From Thermoleophilia bacterium SCSIO 60948 (GTDB lineage Bacteria; Actinomycetota; Thermoleophilia; Solirubrobacterales; 70-9): 64,000 nt of DNA. The stretch covers positions 2,410,001 through 2,474,000 of the forward strand of contig CP053031.1 in assembly GCA_021496505.1 (NCBI GenBank). The letters run 5' to 3'. The notes under the pieces are model-generated. The model ran no database searches. It was not told the DNA's origin and worked only from the letters and a program-made list of their open reading frames with translations. The position numbers and the translations under genes were made by a program. Shown here in pieces: positions 8,302-15,724 of the stretch (position 1 is the first letter of the stretch; each line of letters opens with the position of its first letter).

Positions 8302-8509
8302 GCGGTTTTGACTCCTTGGCGCGGCAAGTGGTGCCGCTTTACGTTGGGGAGACCTCGCTGAGACGGACCCAATCGCAGCCTCCGCGCCCGGCTTGAAAAG
8401 GGGCTGCGGACGGCTCACAAGAAGACGTACCTGCGAACTCTCGCGGCGAAATCGGTTCCGCCGACGCGGCGAACCCTAGCGGGTGCAGGAGAAACGCCGC
8501 GCCACCCTG

Positions 8510-9325
8510 TCACCCGAAGCGTCGTTCATAGATCGCGAAGCGCCAATCGGTCGTGTAGCCGAGCCGCGCATAGACCGGCTCGCCAGCCCCCGACGCCTGG
8601 AGCGAGGACGTGGCGCAACCACGCTCGCGCGCGGCCCGCAGCCCCCGAGCCATGACGGCGCTCGCGAGGCCGCGCCGCCCGTGTGCGGGGTCGGTGGCGA
8701 CGAAGACGACGGCGGAGTCGAGCGCACCCGAGATCGGGTCGGCGACATCGATGAAGCCGGCGGTTGCGACCGCCTCTCCCCCGCTTCGCGCCTCGTAGAG
8801 GTGAAGCCCGGCCGATGCCGGAGGTTCGGCGAGCGCCGGCGCCATGGAGTCCTTGCCGGAGTAGCCGTAGGCGAGGTCGTTGAGACGACCGAGAGCTGCC
8901 GGAGATCCATCGTCGGCGAGCTCGTAACCGGCGGGTGCGCGCGGCTCCGGGGGCACCCGCTCGAGTGCGACCCGCATCGCGATCGGCGAGCCGTCGGGGA
9001 CGATCCCGCGCTCCGCGAGCGCCCGTTCGTCGACGGCGCCATCGGCGTCGGGGTCCGGGTCGGCCCTCGGTGGCAGCCACGCGCACCAGGCCTCGACACC
9101 GGTGGCGCTGTAGCGCGAGTCGAGCTCGTCGGCTACGGCGAGAAGCGAGTCCGCGTCCCGTGCGAGGACGGAGTTCGCGATCCCGCGCCTTGACGCGGCC
9201 GGGCACACGGCCCCGACGACATCATCGATCTGGACCTCTTCCGCGCCGGGCGAGGCGGTCGCGAGCAGCTCGATACATGAGCGGACAGAGCGCAGATGCA
9301 GCTCGAGCTGGTTGGGCGCCGCCAT
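8510..9325 (-). CDS. GNAT-family N-acetyltransferase
   Basis: 271 aa. The C-terminal half holds a GNAT core: VVFVATDPAHGRRGLASAVMARGLRAARERGC is the acetyl-CoA-binding motif A (R-x-x-G-x-A) with its preceding beta strand, and GEPVYARLGYTTDWRF is the terminal motif B region ending at LGY. The N-terminal half (residues 1-130) is not an obvious acetyltransferase domain and may be a degenerate second copy, as in tandem GNATs. Start ATG 9325 avoids a proline/serine-rich shadow extension. Acceptor substrate unknown. Confidence 0.82.
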   Translation of the reverse strand: MAAPNQLELHLRSVRSCIELLATASPGAEEVQIDDVVGAVCPAASRRGIANSVLARDADSLLAVADELDSRYSATGVEAWCAWLPPRADPDPDADGAVDERALAERGIVPDGSPIAMRVALERVPPEPRAPAGYELADDGSPAALGRLNDLAYGYSGKDSMAPALAEPPASAGLHLYEARSGGEAVATAGFIDVADPISGALDSAVVFVATDPAHGRRGLASAVMARGLRAARERGCATSSLQASGAGEPVYARLGYTTDWRFAIYERRFG

Positions 9326-9359
9326 CAGACTCCAACCTAGAGCCGCCCAGAAACGCGAA

Positions 9360-9390
9360 GGCCCGGACCCGCGCGTCGCGGACCCGGGCC
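9360..9390 (-). terminator. Strong 31-nt symmetric hairpin after S2C copy 4
   Basis: Read on the minus strand: GGCCCGG, GT, CCGCG, a 3-nt loop, CGCGG, GT, CCGGGCC. It is a 7-bp plus 5-bp stem with one symmetric 2-nt bulge, starting 20 bp after the copy 4 stop codon, and is followed by TTCGCGTTT. This is the best terminator candidate in the window. Confidence 0.6.
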
Positions 9391-9410
9391 GAACGACTAG
9401 ATCAGGGCTA

Positions 9411-9848
9411 TTACCACTGCATCGGAAGCGGGTTGTACTCAACCGGCTTCGACACGGCGCTCTTGCAGATGAACTTGTTGCCGCGCTTGCCACGAACCTC
9501 GCGCTTGACGCGCACCTTGTAGGTCGTCAGCACATCGGGCAGGCCGGCGAGCTTGACCTTGTAGTCGCCGTTCTCGTTCGTGCGATCGGTCCCGACCGTG
9601 GTCGGCGTGCCGTTGCCGCCGTCGGGCAACCCGCCCTGCTTCTCGGTGACGGTCACCTGACGGAAGCGCTTGCAGCGCTTGGTCGACTTGACGGTGCCGG
9701 TGAACTGCTGGCTCACGACGTCGAACTCGACGCTGACGCGAGCGCTGTCACGCGGAGTCTTCTTCTTCGCCGTCGCCGGGCTCGCCGCGGCGACGAGACC
9801 CGCGATCAGCACGGTCATTCCTACCGCCGCAAGGATTCGTTTGAGCAT
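9411..9848 (-). CDS. S2C family copy 4 (MLKR subgroup)
   Basis: 145 aa. The signal peptide ends SPATA (about 27), then a lysine-rich start KKKTPRDSARVSVEF, FTGTVKS, Cys in KRCKRFRQVTVTE, a glycine-rich insert (GGLPDGGNGT), VGTDRTNENGDYKV, YKVRVKREVRG and Cys in KFICKSAVS. The glycine insert, the DRTNE-GDY string and the MLKR N-terminus are shared only with copy 6, so these two are the closest pair. A GAGGGGAG Shine-Dalgarno lies just upstream of ATG 9848, and the strong hairpin downstream suggests a separate transcript. Confidence 0.8.
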   Translation of the reverse strand: MLKRILAAVGMTVLIAGLVAAASPATAKKKTPRDSARVSVEFDVVSQQFTGTVKSTKRCKRFRQVTVTEKQGGLPDGGNGTPTTVGTDRTNENGDYKVKLAGLPDVLTTYKVRVKREVRGKRGNKFICKSAVSKPVEYNPLPMQW

Positions 9849-10033
9849 CTGGCTCCCCTCTCGATGGAGTGTCCCCCGCTAGGCGGTGGGACCTGGTTGA
9901 GCGCTCCGATGCCCGGGCGGCGGTCGTTCAACCCTTGCGTCAAACGTATGGCCAGGCACCGCGACTTCCCCGCAAGCGGCGGCTTTCGAGCCGCGTGCGC
10001 GCCCGACGCGCGTCGCCCGGGACCGACCCGGGA

Positions 10034-10453
10034 CTAGAAACCGACGCGGAAGCGCTTCGAAACGGCCTTGTCGCAGCTCGCGCCGCTGCCGTTGCCGCCG
10101 GGCCGGGCGATCGCGTAGTAGTCGGCGCCGCCGAGCACGGGGTTCGGCTGGATCCGGTAGCGACCCTTGTCGTTCGTCTTGCCCTTGCCGACGCGACGGT
10201 CACGACCGATCGAGTTGTTGTAGATCACGATCGTCCGCGAGCGGGTGCAGCGCTTCGACGCGTCGACGTGGCCGCGAAAGTCGAACTCTGAGCCGTCGAA
10301 GCGGATCGTCACCCGCGAGGGCTTCTCGCCCCGAGCCGCATCGGCCGGAGCGCTCGCCGCGAACAGTCCGACGAGCATCGCGACCGCGAGCAGGCCGGCT
10401 CGAAGTGCTCGGCGCGGGTCGTACGAACGTCCAGTTTCGACGGTGAAGCGCAT
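10034..10453 (-). CDS. S2C family copy 5
   Basis: 139 aa from ATG 10453; an in-frame ATG at 10495 would add an unlikely basic leader. The signal peptide ends APADA. The mature part reads SRVTIRFDGSEFDFRGHVDASKRCTRSRTIVIY, then TNDKGRYRIQ, DYYAIARPGG and a second Cys in ASCDKAVSKRFRVGF. It keeps all family landmarks. Short hairpins at 9979-9994 and 10016-10032, immediately after its stop, could terminate it. Confidence 0.78.
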   Translation of the reverse strand: MRFTVETGRSYDPRRALRAGLLAVAMLVGLFAASAPADAARGEKPSRVTIRFDGSEFDFRGHVDASKRCTRSRTIVIYNNSIGRDRRVGKGKTNDKGRYRIQPNPVLGGADYYAIARPGGNGSGASCDKAVSKRFRVGF

Positions 10454-10540
10454 AACGGTTGATAAGCGTAAAGGGTTCGCGACAGGCCGTCGCACGGTGC
10501 GTCAGCCCTGCAATTCGGCATGCCGGGCCGCGAACTCCGC

Positions 10541-10822
10541 TCAGTCCCGACCGCTCGCACGCCGCGCGTTCGCCTCGATCGCATCGTGCACGTATCGCGC
10601 CAGTCCCGCCGCGAGCTGCTCGTGCGTGCGCTCGAACCGCGGGTCGGCGACGTACATCTCGCCGAGCCGCCGATGCATCTCGTGCGAGCACGCGTAGAAC
10701 CAGCGGTCGATCAGCAGACGCGCCGCCTCGGCCGCGTCCATCGCGCGCTCGGAGTCCGGCGACTCGCCGGCCTCGAGCGCGGCGACGAGCTCGGCGTTGA
10801 CCGCGTCCTGCTCGGCCTTCAT
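10541..10822 (-). CDS. TipAS-like ligand-binding half of a MerR regulator, cut off by an amber codon
   Basis: 93 aa matching the end of TipA proteins: AVNAELVAALEAGESPDSERAMDAAE, then LIDRWFYACSHEMHRRLGEMYVADPRFERTHEQLAAGLA, the small globin-like helical domain that traps thiopeptide-type drugs. It is in the same frame as the MerR part upstream, separated only by TAG and the codons for E and R. In TipA homologues the site just after the KxD motif is commonly W, encoded TGG, so one G-to-A change would give this TAG. The TAG also creates an AGGAG 3 nt before ATG 10822, so the domain might be translated alone. TipAS alone is also made from an internal start in Streptomyces. Confidence 0.72.
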   Translation of the reverse strand: MKAEQDAVNAELVAALEAGESPDSERAMDAAEAARLLIDRWFYACSHEMHRRLGEMYVADPRFERTHEQLAAGLARYVHDAIEANARRASGRD

Positions 10823-10828
10823 CCGCTC

Positions 10829-11320
10829 CTAGTCCGACTTCGAGTAGGTCGAGGCTCGGCGCTGGGACTCGCGATAAGCGTCGGTCTCGCCCCAGCGCTC
10901 CTCGGCCTCGGCCGCGTGCTCGGCCGGGTCGTCGGTGCCGAACACCTCGAAGCGCTCCTCGGGGGTGAGCTTGATTCCCATCTCTTCTGCCTCCAACGTC
11001 AGTCGGACCGCGTCTCGCATCCGCTCGAGCCGCCCGATCCGCTCGCCGAGCAGCGCCTCCTGGCGGCGCAGATGCGCCACCGAGTCGATGCCCGGATCGT
11101 CGAGCAGCCCGGCGATCGCCTCGAGCGAGAAGCCGAGCTCGGCGTAGGAGCGGATCCGGTGCAGGCGCTCGAGCTCAGCCTCGCCGTAGCGGCGATACCC
11201 GCCCTCGCTGCGATCGGGAGCGCTCAGCAGTCCGATCCGGTCGTAGTGGTGCAGCGTCCTCACGCTGACGCCGGCCAGCCGTGCGACCTCGCCCACCGTG
11301 TATGTCGCGGTCGTCTCCAT
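10829..11320 (-). CDS. MerR-family regulator, N-terminal half of a TipA-like protein
   Basis: 163 aa. The MerR DNA-binding domain YTVGEVARLAGVSVRTLHHYDRIGLLSAPDRSEGGYRRY (residues 6-45) is textbook, followed by the dimerising coiled coil and the TipA linker ERFEVFGTDDPAEHAAEAEERWGETDAYRESQRR. The frame ends at TAG 10831-10829, right after YSKSD, where TipA proteins run on into the drug-binding domain found in the same frame downstream. Either the protein is now truncated, or the TAG is a sequence error, or the two halves are made separately. MerR/TipA activators switch on multidrug resistance genes and themselves. Confidence 0.85.
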   Translation of the reverse strand: METTATYTVGEVARLAGVSVRTLHHYDRIGLLSAPDRSEGGYRRYGEAELERLHRIRSYAELGFSLEAIAGLLDDPGIDSVAHLRRQEALLGERIGRLERMRDAVRLTLEAEEMGIKLTPEERFEVFGTDDPAEHAAEAEERWGETDAYRESQRRASTYSKSD

Positions 11321-11358
11321 GAACGACCACGACGCTACGCCCTGACGTTACGTGAGGG

Positions 11359-11811
11359 TCAAAGGCGAGTGGCGGAATCTCCCGCGAGGGCTCCGGCGAG
11401 GCCCTCCGCGCACTCGCCGAGGAAGCCGCGCAGTCCACGGACCAAGAGCGGTCCGCTCCCCGGGAGCTTCGGCTCGAAGCCGGCGCTCCAGACGATCAGC
11501 GTGCCGCCTTCGACGTCGCTCAGCTCGACCGCGGCTCGGTAGTCGCGAACCGGCAGACCCGACAACGAGCGATAGGCGAAGCGCTCGCCGTCGACGAGCT
11601 CGGTGATCTCGTCGCGACCGACGACGCGGCCGCGCGTGTTGCGGCGAATCGCGCCGACGCCGTCGGGCGGCGGGTCGCCCTCGCGCTCCAGCTCGACGCT
11701 CTCGATCGGCGACCACGCCGGCCAGCTCGACGAGTCGACGAGCAGTCCGTAGAGCGCTCCGCGCGGAGCCGTCGAGCGTGCCTCGACCCGGATCTCACGC
11801 CGCTTCGCCAT
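11359..11811 (-). CDS. SRPBCC (START-like) ligand-binding protein
   Basis: 150 aa. IRVEARSTAPRGALYGLLVDSSSWPAWSPIESVEL is the classic opening of polyketide-cyclase/dehydrase-type SRPBCC domains, with the conserved W-x-x-W. It is followed by GVGAIRRNTRGR, ERFAYRSLSG and GGTLIVWSAGFEPKLPGSG strands and the long C-terminal helix. These domains form a deep hydrophobic pocket. ATG 11811 is chosen because sequence upstream is shadow. It ends 39 bp from the start of the divergently useful MerR gene on the same strand, so it could be transcribed into tipA. Ligand unknown. Confidence 0.83.
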   Translation of the reverse strand: MAKRREIRVEARSTAPRGALYGLLVDSSSWPAWSPIESVELEREGDPPPDGVGAIRRNTRGRVVGRDEITELVDGERFAYRSLSGLPVRDYRAAVELSDVEGGTLIVWSAGFEPKLPGSGPLLVRGLRGFLGECAEGLAGALAGDSATRL

Positions 11812-11875
11812 GGCGACAGCTTGCCAAGCCTCGGTGCCGGGTGCCGCGTGGCGCGCCGACGACTTCCGGGCCGGA

Positions 11876-11918
11876 GCCGGGCGGCCCCGGAGTGGCCCGG
11901 GACCGCCCGCCGCCCGGC
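11876..11918 (-). terminator. GC-rich hairpin between S2C copy 6 and the SRPBCC gene
   Basis: Arms GCCGGGCGG (11876-11884) and CCGCCCGGC (11910-11918) are exact complements, with further GC pairing possible inside the 25-nt loop. It begins 4 bp after the copy 6 stop on the minus strand. There is no T-tract. Confidence 0.4.
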
Positions 11919-11921
11919 GCA

Positions 11922-12368
11922 CTACTGGGTCGGGATGTCGACCCTCATCACCGGCGAGAGATCGGCCTCGCAGATGTACTTGTTGCGGATGTCCTTGAGC
12001 GCCCGAGCGCGATACGTGCCGGTGAACGGAGGCGACGCGCCCGTGCGGACGATGTAGTCGCCGAACTCGTTCGTGCGGTCGACGCCGACGGTCGAGCCCT
12101 GGATCCCCCCGCCGCCGGGGATGACGCCGCCCTTGCTCGGGATGCGGCCGTCACGGACCTTGATGACGACGAAGCGTGCCTTCTGGCACTGGCGAACCTC
12201 GGAGGTCACCGAGCCCACGTACTCGCCGCGGTTGAAGTCGTATTCGACCGTGACCTCGGTCTCGAAGCGCGGCTTCTTGCCGCCCGGCACCGCCGAGGCA
12301 GGACCCGCGGCGGTTGCGACCACGACCGCGAGCGCCGCGACCAAGGCCAGTGTTCCTCGTTTGAGCAT
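11922..12368 (-). CDS. S2C family copy 6 (MLKR subgroup)
   Basis: 148 aa, starting MLKRGTLAL; the signal peptide ends GPASA. The mature part is FETEVTVEYDFNRGEYVGSV, Cys in RQCQKARFVVIKV, a glycine-rich loop (GGVIPGGGG), VGVDRTNEFGDYIV, YRARALKDIRNKYIC and LSPVMRVDIP. It is the sister of copy 4. The C-x3-R motif has become C-Q-K-A-R, keeping R at the same distance. ATG 12368 is preceded by a GGGGGAAAA ribosome-binding sequence; a much longer upstream extension is open in frame but overlaps copy 7 sequence and is rejected. Confidence 0.8.
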   Translation of the reverse strand: MLKRGTLALVAALAVVVATAAGPASAVPGGKKPRFETEVTVEYDFNRGEYVGSVTSEVRQCQKARFVVIKVRDGRIPSKGGVIPGGGGIQGSTVGVDRTNEFGDYIVRTGASPPFTGTYRARALKDIRNKYICEADLSPVMRVDIPTQ

Positions 12369-12453
12369 TTTTCCCCCAGACGGGCGCGCGAGGCGCGCCC
12401 TCGCATGTGACCTACGCAGTCTGCCGCAGACAGGCAGACCGTTCCTCCGTAGA

Positions 12454-12482
12454 GAGCCGCCGATCGTTTCGACCGGCGGCTC
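12454..12482 (-). terminator. Hairpin after S2C copy 7
   Basis: Arms GAGCCGCCG (12454-12462) and CGGCGGCTC (12474-12482) pair over an 11-nt loop, 17 bp beyond the copy 7 stop. Another 7-bp inverted repeat (12419-12425/12433-12439) lies between this and copy 6 and could belong to the copy 6 promoter. Confidence 0.45.
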
Positions 12483-12499
12483 CCCCGAGACCGCGCGCC

Positions 12500-12856
12500 C
12501 TAGAAGACCCGGCGGCTCTTGCCCTTCTTGCAGGTGATGTCGGGCTTCGTCAGCTGCGGCGCCTCGACGAACGCCTTGCCGCCCTCGGGATCGAACATGA
12601 CCTGGCCGAAGGAGTACTTGCCCTTCGTGTTCGTCTTCGTCTTCTCCTGGACGACGCCGCCCTGGACGAGCTCGACACGGCGCCGGCGCTCGCACTTGGG
12701 ATCGCTCTTCAGCCGGCCCTTGAGGCCGGAGTCGACGATCTTCGCCGTGACCTCGGTGGCCGCGCTCCGGTTACCGGCGTCGGCGACCGACGTCAGGCCG
12801 AGCGAGGCGACGGTCGCGAGGAGCAGGACCGTGAACGTGCGTGTGCGGTTGTTCAT
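12500..12856 (-). CDS. S2C family copy 7 (short form)
   Basis: 118 aa, among the shortest copies. The signal peptide ends SVADA; the rest is TEVTAKIVDSGLKGRLKS, Cys in PKCERRRRVELV, NTKGKYSFGQV, AFVEAPQLTKP and Cys in DITCKKGKSRRVF. The aromatic before the G-x-V step is replaced by L (LKG). ATG 12856 follows the signal-peptide logic; the longer open frame upstream covers copy 8 in another frame and is not coding. Confidence 0.76.
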   Translation of the reverse strand: MNNRTRTFTVLLLATVASLGLTSVADAGNRSAATEVTAKIVDSGLKGRLKSDPKCERRRRVELVQGGVVQEKTKTNTKGKYSFGQVMFDPEGGKAFVEAPQLTKPDITCKKGKSRRVF

Positions 12857-12945
12857 CGGCCGATCATTGCGCGCCGCAGCCCTCCCCGGGGCCGCGGACT
12901 TTGCCCGCGGCGACCGAGGAAATAGGGCGGGCAGCGCGCCGCCGG

Positions 12946-13332
12946 CTAGCCGATCTCGCCCACGGGGGTGATCCGCGGCGAGTTGTCGCCCTTGCAGATC
13001 ACGCGCTTCGTGCGCTTCTGGAAGGTCACGGCCTCGTACTGAGCGCCCGGAACTGGCCAGATCGGATCGAAGATGTAGTTGCCGCCCTGCTTCGACCTGG
13101 TCTGGTCGATCTTCTCGGCGCTGCCGTTGATGACCTCGTAGAGAAGGATCGTGCGGTCGCGGCGACACGGGGCGACGCTCTTGACCTTGCCGCCGATGTT
13201 CGACGGCGGTGCGTATTCGAGGACCAGGGTCGTCTGCTTCCTCGGCTTCGACTTCGCCTGCGTCGCCGGCACGCCGGCCAGCAGCGCCGCCAGGCAGATC
13301 GCAACCGCTGCGAGAAGGGCTCTACGGATCAC
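12946..13332 (-). CDS. S2C family copy 8
   Basis: 128 aa. The signal peptide ends VPATQA. Then TTLVLEYAPPSNIGGKVKS, Cys in APCRRDRTILLYEV, a variant turn (RSKQGGNYIFDPIWPVPG), QYEAVTFQKR and Cys in RVICKGDNSPRITPVG. The C-terminal CKGDNSPRI string resembles copies 2 and 12 (CxGDxSPSI, CRKGESGPI). An upstream AGGACGC-like purine stretch could serve as ribosome-binding site. Confidence 0.78.
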   Translation of the reverse strand: MIRRALLAAVAICLAALLAGVPATQAKSKPRKQTTLVLEYAPPSNIGGKVKSVAPCRRDRTILLYEVINGSAEKIDQTRSKQGGNYIFDPIWPVPGAQYEAVTFQKRTKRVICKGDNSPRITPVGEIG

Positions 13333-13487
13333 TGTGTGCGTCCTCCGATGTCGGATTCGGGTCTCGTGCCGCTCGGGCGAGCGGCGGGTCGCGGAGTGTT
13401 CCCGATCACCTGCGAGCGCGAGCCGATGGACTCGAGATGCGCCGGCCGTTTCGCGGCTCGTCGCTGGAAATTTCGTGCCGGCGCGGG

Positions 13488-13513
13488 CGCCGGGGCGCGG
13501 ATTCGCCCCGGCG
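13488..13513 (-). terminator. Perfect 10-bp stem hairpin after S2C copy 9
   Basis: CGCCGGGGCG (13488-13497) and CGCCCCGGCG (13504-13513) pair fully around a 6-nt loop, 17 bp beyond the copy 9 stop codon. No T-run is present. A smaller 6-bp hairpin lies at 13369-13384, near the copy 8 promoter. Confidence 0.5.
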
Positions 13514-13530
13514 CGGCAGCCTCCTCGACG

Positions 13531-13878
13531 TCAGCTCGTGACGGTCTTCGACTTCGCCTCGGCGCAGCGCCTCGTGCCCTTCGCGACCGCGTAGTACTTC
13601 GAGCCGGCGGTCGTCACCGTCTGGATCTCGTACTTGCCCATGTGGTCCGTACGCGTGCGCGCGCTGCGGCGGTCCTTGCCCGGGCGCTTCTCGAACAGGA
13701 TCACCCGGCGGCGCTTCTCGCACGAGCCGCGCTCGGAGAGAACCTCGCCCTTGAAGGTCAGGTTCGAGCTCTTGAACTTGAGCGTGATGTCGCTATCGGC
13801 CTGGGCGCCGTGCGCGGCCGGCGCGGCGACGGCGAGCGCCGCGAGGCTCGCGGCGACGATTGAGCTGAGTCGTTTCAC
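13531..13878 (-). CDS. S2C family copy 9
   Basis: 115 aa from GTG 13878, chosen because GGAGG stands 4 nt upstream and the first residues (VKRLSSIVAASLAALAVAAPAAHG) form a signal peptide. The mature part: SDITLKFKSSNLTFKGEVLS, Cys in GSCEKRRRVILFEK, TDHMGKYEIQ, KYYAVAKG and Cys in RRCAEAKSKTVTS. It is the most compact complete copy and useful as a minimal family model. Divergent from the SDR gene, with about 156 bp between starts. Confidence 0.8.
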   Translation of the reverse strand: MKRLSSIVAASLAALAVAAPAAHGAQADSDITLKFKSSNLTFKGEVLSERGSCEKRRRVILFEKRPGKDRRSARTRTDHMGKYEIQTVTTAGSKYYAVAKGTRRCAEAKSKTVTS

Positions 13879-14034
13879 TGGACCTCCGTCCGTGGTTTTG
13901 GAGCGCGGCAATCTGACGCGATCCGCGCCGGACGTCCAGCCCGAAGCGCTCCCTTGCGATACCGATTGCACGCAACCGTCCTCGCCCGCGCGGTCTCCGC
14001 GGCGGATGTCGCGCAAGGACGTAGGGTGGGCGAC

Positions 14035-14880
14035 ATGTTCGATCCCTCTCCGATCCTGATCACCGGCTGCTCGACCGGCATCGGCCGGGCCTGCGCCGAG
14101 CACCTCGCGCACTCGGGTCACAAGGTCTACGCGACCGCACGCAACGCGGACTCGATCGCCGACCTGGCGAGCTCGGGCTGCGAGACGCGCGCTCTCGACG
14201 TGACCGACGAGACGTCGATGCAGGCGGTCGTGGACGAGATCGTCGAGCGCGAAGGCCGGATCGGCGCGCTCGTCAACAACGCCGGCTACTCGCAGTCGGG
14301 CGCCGTCGAGACGCTCGACGTCGATGCCCTGCGCGCACAGTTCGAGACCAACGTCTTCGGCCTCGTCCGGCTGACCCAGCTCGTCCTGCCGTCGATGCGC
14401 GCCGCATACGCGGGGCGGATCGTGAACATGAGCTCGATGGGCGCCAACTTCGTCTTCCCCGGCGGCGGCGCCTACCACGCGTCGAAGTACGCGGTCGAGG
14501 CGCTGTCGGACGCGCTTCGCTTCGAGGTCGCCGGATTCGGCGTCAAGGTCGCGCTGATCCAGCCCGGCGCGATCAAGACCGAGTTCGACAAGCGTGTCGT
14601 CGACTCGCTCGCCAACCACCGCCCCGACTCCGACTACGACGGGTTCAATCGCATCGTCGGCAAGGTGACGCAGGAGGCCTACGAGAAGGGGCCGCTGAAG
14701 TGGCTCGGCGGCGGGCCTGAGACGGTCGCGACCGTGGTCGAGAAGGCGCTGACCGACGATCGCCCGAAGATCCGCTACCTCGTGACGCCGTCGGCCTACG
14801 TGCTGACGCTCAACCGCAAGCTGCTCGGCGCGCGCGGCTGGGACCTGTTCGCCCGGACGCAGTTCCCTCGCCCGGGCTGA
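14035..14880 (+). CDS. Short-chain dehydrogenase/reductase (classical SDR)
   Basis: 281-aa NAD(P)-dependent oxidoreductase. The nucleotide-binding motif TGCSTGIG (10-17) follows a beta strand, NNAG and the catalytic S-x12-Y-x3-K are present (NMSSMGANFVF, then YHASK), and PG-x-IKT closes the cofactor loop. The variant TGCSTGIG and the phrase GAYHASKYAVEALSDALR are typical of the SDR5C1-like/retinol-dehydrogenase-type subgroup with loose substrate range. ATG 14035 is preceded by AGGGTGGG. It is convergent with S2C copy 10 (19-bp gap). Substrate unknown. Confidence 0.92.
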   Translation: MFDPSPILITGCSTGIGRACAEHLAHSGHKVYATARNADSIADLASSGCETRALDVTDETSMQAVVDEIVEREGRIGALVNNAGYSQSGAVETLDVDALRAQFETNVFGLVRLTQLVLPSMRAAYAGRIVNMSSMGANFVFPGGGAYHASKYAVEALSDALRFEVAGFGVKVALIQPGAIKTEFDKRVVDSLANHRPDSDYDGFNRIVGKVTQEAYEKGPLKWLGGGPETVATVVEKALTDDRPKIRYLVTPSAYVLTLNRKLLGARGWDLFARTQFPRPG

Positions 14881-14899
14881 CGCTGGGCGAGCCGCCGGC

Positions 14900-15283
14900 T
14901 CAGCGGTTGAACGTCAGCCGCCGCGAGGTGCCGGGCAGGCAGACGACTCCGCCCGAGCGCTTGCGATTCGCGCGCGTCCAGTACCGGGTGTCGGGCTCGA
15001 GCATCGACGGCTCGAACTCGTAGCTGCCGTCGGCCTTGCTGAAGGTCCGATCCCTGATGCCGGCATCCCCGCCTCCGTCGGCCTTCGCGTACAGGAACAC
15101 CGCGCGGCGACCCCTGCACTTGCGCGTGCTCTTCACCTTGCCCTCGAACGAGCTCCTCGCCATGTCATAGCCGATCGTCACGGCCGTCTCGCGCTGCGGA
15201 GCGCGGCCGGCATGAGCGGCGGCGACGGTGCACCCGAGCAGGATCAGCACGGTCACGAGCACCGTCCGTAGCGTTGGTCTCAT
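14900..15283 (-). CDS. S2C family copy 10
   Basis: 127 aa. The signal peptide (MRPTLRTVLVTVLILLGC...) ends VAAAHA; a Cys at about 18 inside the hydrophobic core could form a weak lipobox, but the consensus is poor. Then TAVTIGYDMARSSFEGKVKS, Cys in RKCRGRRAVFLYAK, FSKADGSYEFEP, RYWTRANRKR and Cys in GVVCLPGTSRRL. First of three S2C genes in a row (copies 10-12) with gaps of 20-46 bp, the densest part of the array. Confidence 0.8.
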   Translation of the reverse strand: MRPTLRTVLVTVLILLGCTVAAAHAGRAPQRETAVTIGYDMARSSFEGKVKSTRKCRGRRAVFLYAKADGGGDAGIRDRTFSKADGSYEFEPSMLEPDTRYWTRANRKRSGGVVCLPGTSRRLTFNR

Positions 15284-15303
15284 CGCTTCCCCGATCCGCG
15301 TCC

Positions 15304-15678
15304 CTAGTTCAACCTGACCGGCACCTTGCCCGCCTTGCAGAAGACATTGCGGCGCGCTCGCGGCTCAGCCCTCATCGTGTATTCCGCATTGATCTCGAAC
15401 AGCATCGGATCGAAGGCGTAGGCGCCGGAGCGCTTCGTCCTGGTCCTCGCGACGATCTCGCGACCGGTCAGCTCCGAATCCTTGATCAGCGCGATCTTGC
15501 GCCCGCCCTCGCAGGCACGCACGCTCTTGACCTCGCCCTCGAGGCGTGTGTTCTCGAACCCGGCCGTGACCTTGGTGTCCGCGCGCGGCTTCGCCACGGC
15601 GCCCGTTGCGCCCAGCGCCGTGATGCCGAGCGCCGCCACCAACGCGGTGCAGGCCGCCCCGATCCTTCGTCGTCTCAT
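15304..15678 (-). CDS. S2C family copy 11
   Basis: 124 aa. The signal peptide ends GAVA. TKVTAGFENTRLEGEVKS, Cys in RACEGGRKIALIKDS, TKRSGAYAFDPMLFE, EYTMRAEPRARR and Cys in VFCKAGKVPVRLN. The YAFDPMLFEINAEY stretch matches the corresponding part of copies 8 (YIFDPIW) and 10 (YEFEPSML), so 8, 10 and 11 form a subgroup with an F-[DE]-P after the conserved Tyr. Confidence 0.8.
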   Translation of the reverse strand: MRRRRIGAACTALVAALGITALGATGAVAKPRADTKVTAGFENTRLEGEVKSVRACEGGRKIALIKDSELTGREIVARTRTKRSGAYAFDPMLFEINAEYTMRAEPRARRNVFCKAGKVPVRLN

Positions 15679-15724
15679 ATCGACCTCCCGTTTCGATCGC
15701 GGGTACGTGTGGAGTGGGCGAACA

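Noticed and set aside
7069-8418. Longer start for the DEAD-box helicase at 8418
   Set aside because: AAGGAG stands 9 nt before ATG 8301 and the extra 39 residues do not look like a protein domain.
11922-12695. Long N-terminal extension of S2C copy 6
   Set aside because: The upstream part covers the intergenic space and copy 7 in another frame, is arginine-rich and would hide the signal peptide; ATG 12368 has a good ribosome-binding sequence.
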